This document shows positions 1 to 5,245 of a DNA stretch of 6,776 bases, piece by piece. The position numbers were made by a program, and so were the translations under genes. The stretch's first letter is position 1; every line of letters starts with the position of its first letter. The notes beneath the pieces were generated by a model, which ran no database searches, had not been told where the DNA came from, and worked only from the letters and a program-made list of their open reading frames with translations. Source of the stretch: PALSA-505 sp035308365 (GTDB lineage Bacteria > Actinomycetota > Actinomycetes > Streptosporangiales > Streptosporangiaceae); assembly GCA_035308365.1 (NCBI GenBank), contig DATGGU010000107.1, positions 1 to 6,776 of the forward strand, in the 5' to 3' direction.

Positions 1-179
1 TGCGGCAAATATAGATTGTGAGACTACCAGCGGGAGAAGCAAGATTGAAAAGGCGGGCCCCGGTGGCCAGAAATGTCGGCAACAAGCTGCCAGCGTCTCA
101 GCGTTGACGCTGTAACAAATCAATTTCGAGAGTAATAGCCAACCGCACTACCGCATCGCCGGCCCGCGCCTGACAGTGA
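1..179. other. Intergenic region downstream of the response regulator; no gene seen
   Basis: I see no gene here. The first 60 bases are only about half G+C, well below the neighbouring coding DNA, as expected for intergenic sequence. The one structure is a short inverted repeat at 99-112 (CAGCG, TTGA, CGCTG), with another copy of CAGCGT at 91-96. It lies past the stop of the leftward regulator gene and could help end that transcript, but the stem is only 5 bp and no T-run follows, so I do not call it a terminator. A promoter for a gene beyond the left edge is also possible. Confidence 0.5.
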
Positions 180-860
180 TCAAGGCTGGGTGTGGGTTCG
201 TTCGCCTGGGGTGACCAGGCCGCTTTCGTAGGCCATGACGACCAGCTGGGCGCGGTCGCGGGCGTTGAGCTTGGTCATGATGCGGCTGACATGGGTTTTG
301 GCGGTGAGCGGGCTGAGGAACAGGCGGGCCGCTATCTCGTCGTTGGACAGCCCGGCCGCCACCAGGGTCAGCACCTCGCGTTCCCGCACGGTGAGAACGG
401 TCAGCTCCACGCCGGGGGTGCGCGGGCGCTGGGGGCGGCTGGCGATGTCGGTGATCAGCCGCCGGGTCACGCTCGGGGACAGCAGCGCATCGCCCCGGGC
501 GGCCACCCGGATGGCTTGCAGCAGCTCGGCGGGCTCGGTGTCCTTGACCAGGAAGCCGCTGGCCCCGGCGTGCAACGCCTGGTAGACATACTCGTCGGTC
601 TCGAAGGTGGTGAGGATGACCACCTTGACCCCGGCCATGTCGTCGTCGGCGGCGATCCGCCGGGTGGCCTCCAGGCCGTCGACGCTGGGCATCCTGATGT
701 CCATCAGGACGACGTCGGCGCGCTCGCTGCGGGCCAGCCGGACCGCTTCGGCTCCGTCGGTGGCCTCGCCCACCACCTCGATGTCCTTGGCCGTGTCCAG
801 GATGAGCCGGAACCCGGCGCGGATGAGGGCCTGATCGTCGGCGAGCAGCACACGGATCAT
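180..860 (-). CDS. NarL/FixJ-type DNA-binding response regulator (REC + LuxR HTH)
   Basis: This 226-residue protein is a cytoplasmic two-component response regulator. Phosphorylation by the partner kinase is expected to promote DNA binding. The receiver domain covers about residues 1-120, with the acidic pair D8/D9, the phospho-acceptor D54 in MDIRMP, the switch threonine T84 in ILTTFE and the conserved lysine K106 in LVKD. The LuxR-type helix-turn-helix follows at about 155-215, with the hallmark LTVREREVL, then GLSNDEIAARL and TAKTHVSRIM. Length and layout are standard for the NarL/FixJ family. The ATG overlaps the kinase stop codon by 4 bases (ATGA), and a GAAGGGA ribosome binding site lies 7 bases upstream inside the kinase gene, so the pair is co-transcribed and probably translationally coupled. 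The target is inferred, not shown: the divergent MMPL transporter and the pair's own promoter are the best candidates. The family call is secure. Confidence 0.96.
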   Translation of the reverse strand: MIRVLLADDQALIRAGFRLILDTAKDIEVVGEATDGAEAVRLARSERADVVLMDIRMPSVDGLEATRRIAADDDMAGVKVVILTTFETDEYVYQALHAGASGFLVKDTEPAELLQAIRVAARGDALLSPSVTRRLITDIASRPQRPRTPGVELTVLTVREREVLTLVAAGLSNDEIAARLFLSPLTAKTHVSRIMTKLNARDRAQLVVMAYESGLVTPGERTHTQP

Positions 861-2089
861 TGATGCGTCCCTTCGGTGACCGGGGCCCTCTGAGCAGGAC
901 CGGGCTCCCCGCCGAGCGGGAGCCTGGCACTGACGCGAAAGCCGCTGCCCGGGGCCGGGCCGGCCTGCAGGCTGCCGCCCACCGAGGCGGCGCGCTCGCG
1001 CATCCCGGTCAGGCCGTGGCCGCCGCCGCTGGGGGGCACCCCCGGCGGCGCGCCCAGGCCGGTGTCGGTGACCTCGATGGCCAGCTCGCCGGCAGTGTAA
1101 CCAAGCGACACGGTGGCGGTGGCCGGCCCGGCATGCCTGATGGCATTGGTCAGCGACTCCTGGACGATCCGGTAGGCGGCCAGGTCAACCGCTGGTGGCA
1201 CCGGCCGCCGGGTTCCGGTGACCGACAGCGTGGTCTTCAGGCCGGCCCGCGAAGCGCTGGCGATCAGCGTGCCGACCTGGGCCAGCCCGGGGGCCGGCAT
1301 GGTCGTGTCCGGCTCGTCGGCCTGGCGCAGCACGTTGAGGATGGCCCGCAGCTCGCGCAGGCCATCCTTGCTGGCGCCCCGGATGGCCCGCAGCGCCTCG
1401 GTGGCCGCCTCGGGACGTTCGGCGGCGACATGGATCGCCGCGCCTGCCTGGACGTTGATCGTGGCCATGGTGTGCGCGACCACGTCGTGCAGTTCGCGGG
1501 CGATGCGCAGCCGTTCCTCGTCGATCCGGCGCTGGGCCTCGTCGTCGGCGCGGGCCTGCATCGAGGCGACGAAGGCCCGGCGGTTGGCCACGGCGATCCC
1601 GCCGAACAGCGCGGCCGCGACCATCGCTGGAATCAGGTCGAACCCGCCACCGAACGTGCCGAACGGGTTCCCTGTCGCGGTGGCGGCCAGCAGTGCGGCC
1701 AGCGTCACCGTGGCCCAGATCACCGCCCGGCGGACGCTGACCGTGGACGTCACCGCGTACAGCGCAACGGCCGGGGAGAGCAGGGCGGCGCCGTTGACGT
1801 AGCCGAGCAGGCTGTAGGCCAGCACGGCCGCGGTGCTGACGCACAGCACCGGCACCGGGTACCTGCGGCGCCAGATCAGCGCCAGGCCGGCCACCGCGAC
1901 CAGCAGCAGAGCCGTGTCCGGGGTATACGGCACCGGGTGCCCGTTGACGATCCTGTCCGACAACTGCCGTGGGTGGGCCTCGCCGTAGGCGCCGATCAGC
2001 GTTATGGCGGTCATGAGGAGGCCCTTGACCACGTCCCGTACGGGTGATCCGTGCCACCACCGGCCCCAGGCCGCCGTGCCGCTGCTCAT
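857..2089 (-). CDS. Multi-pass membrane sensor histidine kinase (HisKA_3 / NarX-like)
   Basis: This kinase autophosphorylates on histidine and passes the phosphate to the regulator encoded immediately downstream. From the ATG at 2089 (410 residues), five or six hydrophobic membrane segments fill about residues 20-170, with short loops and no large extracellular sensor domain. A charged linker follows, then the HisKA_3 dimerisation domain with ARELHDVVAH and phospho-acceptor His201. The C-terminal HATPase_c domain has the N-box around N315 (ESLTNAIRHA), the G1 box DTGLG near 342-346, and the GGGHGLTGMRERA G2 region. The lack of a large external domain suggests sensing within or at the membrane, as in envelope-stress kinases such as LiaS; this is inference. 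The start is uncertain. An ATG at 2125 has a GGGAGG motif abutting it with no spacer, and the ATG at 2089 has no clear ribosome binding site. I chose 2089 because the first twelve residues of the longer form look unlike a conserved N-terminus. The stop overlaps the regulator start. Confidence 0.93.
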   Translation of the reverse strand: MSSGTAAWGRWWHGSPVRDVVKGLLMTAITLIGAYGEAHPRQLSDRIVNGHPVPYTPDTALLLVAVAGLALIWRRRYPVPVLCVSTAAVLAYSLLGYVNGAALLSPAVALYAVTSTVSVRRAVIWATVTLAALLAATATGNPFGTFGGGFDLIPAMVAAALFGGIAVANRRAFVASMQARADDEAQRRIDEERLRIARELHDVVAHTMATINVQAGAAIHVAAERPEAATEALRAIRGASKDGLRELRAILNVLRQADEPDTTMPAPGLAQVGTLIASASRAGLKTTLSVTGTRRPVPPAVDLAAYRIVQESLTNAIRHAGPATATVSLGYTAGELAIEVTDTGLGAPPGVPPSGGGHGLTGMRERAASVGGSLQAGPAPGSGFRVSARLPLGGEPGPAQRAPVTEGTHQ

Positions 2090-2141
2090 CTGCACAGCGT
2101 AGGCGCGGCCAGGTGGCCAGGGCATCCTCCCGGGGTTGATG

Positions 2142-2169
2142 GCCGGTTACTCGCCCGGGAGTAACCGGC
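2142..2169. promoter_or_regulatory. 11-bp perfect inverted repeat, candidate operator between divergent genes
   Basis: GCCGGTTACTC at 2142-2152 and GAGTAACCGGC at 2159-2169 are exact reverse complements separated by the 6-base spacer GCCCGG. The dyad lies between the divergent kinase and MMPL genes, 52 bases before the kinase ATG at 2089 and 128 bases before the MMPL ATG at 2298. Such a long perfect dyad is the form expected for a dimeric regulator's operator. TetR-family repressors often bind dyads of this size and commonly control MMPL genes, but no TetR gene is in the window. The neighbouring NarL-type regulator is the other candidate. The binding protein is unknown. Confidence 0.6.
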
Positions 2170-2201
2170 GGTCCCGGTACCTCACAAGCAGCACACCCAA
2201 C

Positions 2202-2243
2202 TGCCTGCCGCCGGACGACGACCGTGTACGCGCCCGGCAGGCA
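2202..2243. promoter_or_regulatory. 9-bp inverted repeat with 24-base loop upstream of the MMPL gene
   Basis: TGCCTGCCG (2202-2210) and CGGCAGGCA (2235-2243) are exact reverse complements around a 24-base interval. The pair lies between the strong dyad at 2142-2169 and the transporter's ribosome binding site. It may be two half-sites for a regulator or a leader stem in the transporter mRNA. In DNA this GC-rich a 9-bp match over a long loop can occur by chance, so the call is tentative. Confidence 0.3.
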
Positions 2244-2254
2244 CGCTTGCGGTG

Positions 2255-2275
2255 GCTGGCGGAAGGGCCGCCAGC
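2255..2275 (+). promoter_or_regulatory. Leader hairpin just upstream of the MMPL ribosome binding site
   Basis: GCTGGCGG (2255-2262) and CCGCCAGC (2268-2275) form a perfect 8-bp GC-rich stem with the loop AAGGG. It ends 12 bases before the ribosome binding site at 2288-2292 and 22 bases before the start codon at 2298. If the transcript begins upstream, this would be a stable hairpin in the 5' leader that could affect mRNA stability or ribosome access. The purine loop itself resembles a Shine-Dalgarno core. The structure is seen in the sequence; the role is inferred. Confidence 0.35.
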
Positions 2276-2287
2276 GGGAGAGGCCCC

Positions 2288-2292
2288 GGAGG
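2288..2292 (+). promoter_or_regulatory. Ribosome binding site that fixes the MMPL start
   Basis: GGAGG lies 5 bases before the ATG at 2298. It decides this start over the in-frame TTG at 2136, which would add 54 residues that look unlike protein and would run translation through all three inverted repeats of the intergenic region. Confidence 0.8.
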
Positions 2293-2297
2293 CCACG

Positions 2298-4469
2298 ATG
2301 TACCGCCTGACCCGTTTCGTACTCCGCCACAAGGCGCTGGTAGCCCTGCTCTGGCTGGCCATAGCCGTCGCCGGCGTGGCGACCATCAGCGGCACCACGC
2401 ACCGGATGACCAACAGTTTCTCCATGCCAGGCCAGGCCTTCCAGGTCGACAACCGGATCACCAGGGTCTACGGCAACGGCGGCGCGCAGGCCCCGTACCT
2501 GCCGGTGGTCACCGTGCCCGCCGGCGAGCGGATCACCGACCCCGCCGTGGCCGCCGCCACCGGCCGGGCGTTCGCCGCCGTGGCCCGGGCGATCCCGCAC
2601 GTGCGGATCGCCGACTATGCCACCACCGGCGACCGGGCGTTCATCACCCGCGACGGGCGCAGCACCTTCGCCCTCGTCTACACCGCGGGCGGCGCCGGGT
2701 TCGGCGGGCCCAACCTGGCCCCGGCCATCCAGCACGCCGTCACCGCCGCCGCGCCACCGGGCTGGCACGCCGGCATCACCGGCTCCCAGCTTCTGGCGAA
2801 CGGGAAGCCCGGCGCCAGCAAGGGCAACGGCGTGATGGTGGAGTCCATGATCGGCGCGGGCGGTGCGCTGATCATCCTGGCCTTCGTGTTCGCCAGCTTC
2901 CTGGCCCTGCTGCCGTTGCTGATCGGTGGCGTGTCCGTGCTGGCCACCTTCCTCATCGTGGGCGGGCTGACCGAGATCACCGGCATCAGCCAGATCGTGG
3001 AGTTCCTCATCGCGCTGATCGGGCTCGGCGTGGCCATCGACTACTCGCTGCTGGTGGTCAGCCGCTGGCGGGAGGAACGCGCAGCCGGCCGCGACAACGC
3101 CGAGGCCGTCACGGAGGCCATGAACCACGCCGGCCGCGCGGTGGTCTTCTCCGGCCTGACCGTGGCCATCGGCCTGCTGTCGATGATCGTGCTGCCGGTG
3201 CCGATGCTGCGCAGCGTCGGTTACGGCGGTGTCCTGGTGCCGCTGGTCTCGGTCGCCGTCGCCGTCACCCTGCTCCCGGTCATCCTGGCCACCGTCGGCC
3301 CCCGGCTTGACTGGCCCCGGCTGCGCACCGAGCGCTCCGCCAGCCGCGTGTTCGCCGCCTGGGCCCGGGGTGTCTACCGGCGCCGCTGGGTGGCCGCGCT
3401 GGCCGGCGCCGGTATCCTCGCCGCCCTGATGCTCCCCGCCCTCTCGCTGCACCTGGGTGAGCCGGGCAGCACCGCCCAGGCCACCGCCGGCCCCGCCCAC
3501 GACGCGCTGGCCACGCTGACCGACGGCGGCATCCCGTCCGGCGTGCTCGTCCCGGCCGAGGTGCTCACCTCGTCGGCTCCGGCCACCGTGGCCGCCGGCG
3601 CGGCCCGCGTCCCCGGCGTGTACACCGCCTTCGCCCCGGCCACACCCGGCTACCAGCGCGACGGCACCGCCATCGTCACCGTCCTCCCCACCGCCGAGAG
3701 CACCGGCCCGGCCGGCCAGGCCACGGTCGCCAAGCTGGAAGGCGCCCTGCTCGGCAACCCGCACGTGATCGGCGTCGGCGGCGGCGGCGCCGCGACGATC
3801 GACTTCGACCACGCGGTGTACGGCAACTTCCCGCTCATGCTGGCGCTCATCGCGATCGCCACGTTCCTCCTGCTGACCAGGGCGTTCCGCTCGGTGCTGC
3901 TGGCCGCCAAGGCGGTCGTCTTCAACCTGGTCTCGCTGGCCGCCGCCTACGGCGTGCTGACCTGGGTCTGGCAGGAGGGCCACGGGTCGTCCGCCCTGTG
4001 GGGGATCCCGGCGACCGGCGCGATCACCATGTGGGTGCCGCTGATGGTGTTCGCCTTCCTGTACGGCCTGTCCATGGACTACGAGGTGTTCATCCTCAGC
4101 CGGATCCGCGAGTCCTACGACACCACCGGCGACGCCCGCACCGCCGTCACCGAGGGCCTGGGCCGCACCGGCCGCCTGGTCACCAGCGCGGCGGCGATCC
4201 TGATGCTCAGCTTCCTGTCCATGTCCACCGGCCCGCAGACCGACCTGAAGATCCTGGCCACCGGGCTCGGCGCCGGCATCCTGATCGACGCCCTGGTCAT
4301 CCGCTGCCTGCTCGTCCCGGCCATGGTGGCCCTGTTCGGCCGCGCCAACTGGTGGCTGCCGGACTGGCTGGCCCGGCTGCTGCGGGTCTCCGCGCCCAGC
4401 CACTCGCCGGCGCAACTGGCCGGTGAGCCGGCGGCCGAGCCGGCTCCGGCGCTGACCACGGCCGGCTGA
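2298..4469 (+). CDS. MMPL/RND-family transporter, short actinobacterial type
   Basis: This 723-residue inner-membrane protein belongs to the RND superfamily, MMPL branch. Relatives use proton motive force to export lipids, hydrophobic metabolites or drugs. It shows the usual two-fold layout: TM1 at about 10-32, a first extracytoplasmic domain to about 185, TM2-TM6 at about 186-325, a basic cytoplasmic linker, TM7 at about 362-380, a second extracytoplasmic domain to about 508, and TM8-TM12 at about 510-678. The two proton-relay Asp-Tyr pairs are intact: D248-Y249 in GVAIDYSLLVVSRWREE and D594-Y595 in LSMDYEVFILSRIRE, equivalent to the paired Asp/Tyr residues known in mycobacterial MmpL3. It is shorter than MmpL3-type proteins, as is common in non-mycobacterial actinomycetes. 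Substrate is unknown. The divergent kinase/regulator pair suggests induction by an envelope or drug signal. A strong terminator follows the stop by 12 bases. Confidence 0.95.
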   Translation: MYRLTRFVLRHKALVALLWLAIAVAGVATISGTTHRMTNSFSMPGQAFQVDNRITRVYGNGGAQAPYLPVVTVPAGERITDPAVAAATGRAFAAVARAIPHVRIADYATTGDRAFITRDGRSTFALVYTAGGAGFGGPNLAPAIQHAVTAAAPPGWHAGITGSQLLANGKPGASKGNGVMVESMIGAGGALIILAFVFASFLALLPLLIGGVSVLATFLIVGGLTEITGISQIVEFLIALIGLGVAIDYSLLVVSRWREERAAGRDNAEAVTEAMNHAGRAVVFSGLTVAIGLLSMIVLPVPMLRSVGYGGVLVPLVSVAVAVTLLPVILATVGPRLDWPRLRTERSASRVFAAWARGVYRRRWVAALAGAGILAALMLPALSLHLGEPGSTAQATAGPAHDALATLTDGGIPSGVLVPAEVLTSSAPATVAAGAARVPGVYTAFAPATPGYQRDGTAIVTVLPTAESTGPAGQATVAKLEGALLGNPHVIGVGGGGAATIDFDHAVYGNFPLMLALIAIATFLLLTRAFRSVLLAAKAVVFNLVSLAAAYGVLTWVWQEGHGSSALWGIPATGAITMWVPLMVFAFLYGLSMDYEVFILSRIRESYDTTGDARTAVTEGLGRTGRLVTSAAAILMLSFLSMSTGPQTDLKILATGLGAGILIDALVIRCLLVPAMVALFGRANWWLPDWLARLLRVSAPSHSPAQLAGEPAAEPAPALTTAG

Positions 4470-4481
4470 CCCGGCCCGGTC

Positions 4482-4521
4482 AAGCCGCCGCCGTCGCGGT
4501 TGATCGCGACGGCGGCGGCTT
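4482..4521 (+). terminator. Strong 17-bp hairpin terminator after the MMPL gene
   Basis: Two perfectly complementary 17-base arms (4482-4498 and 4505-4521, beginning AAGCCGCCGCC and ending GGCGGCGGCTT) enclose the loop GTTGAT. The hairpin begins 12 bases after the MMPL stop codon. There is no T-run beyond the two closing T residues, which fits the hairpin-only terminators frequent in actinomycetes. Because the next gene converges from the right, the symmetric hairpin may also stop transcription arriving from that side. Confidence 0.88.
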
Positions 4522-4611
4522 CGTCCGCGCCTGCGGCTGAGTCCGCCCCTCCGCCGGTTCCTTTTAAAGATCATTTATTAAATTTGACGGTGCCATCCGG
4601 CCATTCGCTGA
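4522..4611. other. Convergent intergenic spacer with an AT-rich patch
   Basis: No gene is supported here. Bases 4561-4587 contain only four G or C in 27 (about 15%), in sharp contrast to the surrounding GC-rich DNA, and include the near-palindrome ATTTATTAAAT at 4573-4583. The patch lies between the terminators of two convergent transcription units. It marks the border between the GC-rich transporter module and the compositionally different peptidase cassette. It could help release leftward transcripts or be a scar of insertion. I see no direct repeats flanking it and no promoter I would defend. Confidence 0.45.
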
Positions 4612-4627
4612 CCCGTCAGCCGACGGG
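4612..4627 (-). terminator. Possible terminator hairpin of the peptidase cassette
   Basis: CCCGTC (4612-4617) and GACGGG (4622-4627) form a 6-bp GC-rich stem with a 4-base loop, 16 bases past the TGA of the 196-residue gene in the leftward direction. An alternative overlapping stem, GCTGAC with GTCAGC (4607-4620), shares bases with it. No T-run follows at once, although the AT-rich patch lies 25 bases further on. This is a weaker candidate than the hairpin at 4482-4521, which could serve as a back-up. Confidence 0.4.
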
Positions 4628-4643
4628 AATCGCGGGGTTCAGG

Positions 4644-5234
4644 TCAGGGGACCGTGGTGTTTCCTGCCTTCGCCGCCCGCTGCTGGGCGAGCGGGAGAAC
4701 GGCGTGCATGAATTCGTCGGCGGAGTACGGGCGTCCCGCCTCCAGCCCGTCCGGCGTGGGGGGGAGCGGGTAGAGGATGTCCGCCCCGCCGGAGTCGGGC
4801 TTCAGCCACAGCGCCATGACGTAGATCGCGGCAGCCCGCAGCACCCGTACCTCGTAGGAGCCTGCGCCCACCTCCGGGCGCGAGGCGACGCTGGTCAGCG
4901 CCTGAGCCGTGGCCTGGACGTAGGGCCCGGTGTTGACGTGGGTCAGCCGGATGGCGTTGCCCTGGTCGTCGGCCTGGATTTCGGCCGCCGCAACCGAGGT
5001 GTTCCCGTCGCTGACCATGTACCGGTAACCCGAGAACACGGCGGCCGCGAGCCCTCTCCCGGCGGCGATGGCGTCGGCGCCGAGATCGTAGACCGGGTGC
5101 GGCCGGTTCACTTGCAGGGTGCCGAAGTTGACACCGCGGGCGGACAACGGATTCGTCCGGGCCGAGATCCTGTTCAGGTGGTCACGGACGAGGGCGGTCC
5201 CGTTAGCCGGTTCCGCTGCGAATCGAAGAGCCAT
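4644..5234 (-). CDS. Conserved-looking protein of unknown function, coupled to the peptidase gene
   Basis: I do not recognise a family for this 196-residue protein. It has no cysteine, no signal peptide and no clear membrane helix; the most hydrophobic stretch is AAAIYVMALWL at about 134-144. The N-terminal part (to about 60) has NRISART, the middle part (60-125) is alanine- and glycine-rich, and the C-terminal part has a proline-rich loop (LYPLPPTPDG, about 154-163) before an amphipathic helix-like end. The absence of cysteine suggests a cytoplasmic protein, unlike its neighbour. The ATG at 5234 is preferred over a GTG at 5240 because AAGGAG (5245-5240) sits 5 bases upstream of it and overlaps the GTG. 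That site also overlaps the TAA stop of the peptidase gene, so the two are probably translationally coupled. From context it could be an inhibitor, chaperone or export partner of the peptidase; this is inference only. Confidence 0.82.
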   Translation of the reverse strand: MALRFAAEPANGTALVRDHLNRISARTNPLSARGVNFGTLQVNRPHPVYDLGADAIAAGRGLAAAVFSGYRYMVSDGNTSVAAAEIQADDQGNAIRLTHVNTGPYVQATAQALTSVASRPEVGAGSYEVRVLRAAAIYVMALWLKPDSGGADILYPLPPTPDGLEAGRPYSADEFMHAVLPLAQQRAAKAGNTTVP

Positions 5235-5239
5235 GACCA

Positions 5240-5245
5240 CTCCTT
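5240..5245 (-). promoter_or_regulatory. Ribosome binding site overlapping the peptidase stop codon
   Basis: Read on the minus strand, TAAGGAG combines the peptidase gene's TAA stop (5246-5244) with AAGGAG, 5 bases ahead of the ATG at 5234. It decides the start of the 196-residue gene and implies that ribosomes finishing the peptidase can re-initiate directly. Confidence 0.75.

Noticed and set aside
91..112. Terminator for the kinase/regulator operon
   Set aside because: The CAGCG-TTGA-CGCTG stem is only 5 bp, lacks a T-run, and lies about 70 bases past the stop, so it is reported only as a weak structure.
860..2047. Long plus-strand open frame opposite the kinase gene
   Set aside because: Low-complexity G/R/A/Q-rich translation without motifs. 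The opposite strand encodes clear HisKA_3 and HATPase motifs.
2136..2297. N-terminal extension of the MMPL protein from the TTG at 2136
   Set aside because: The added 54 residues are charged and unlike protein family N-termini, while the ATG at 2298 has an ideal ribosome binding site and starts just before TM1.
1185..4574. A very long open frame (1129 codons) on the minus strand, antisense to the MMPL gene and running into the kinase gene
   Set aside because: It is a GC-rich shadow: its translation is dominated by G, R, D, Q and H with no domains, and it crosses the terminator, the intergenic dyads and a gene on its own strand in another frame.
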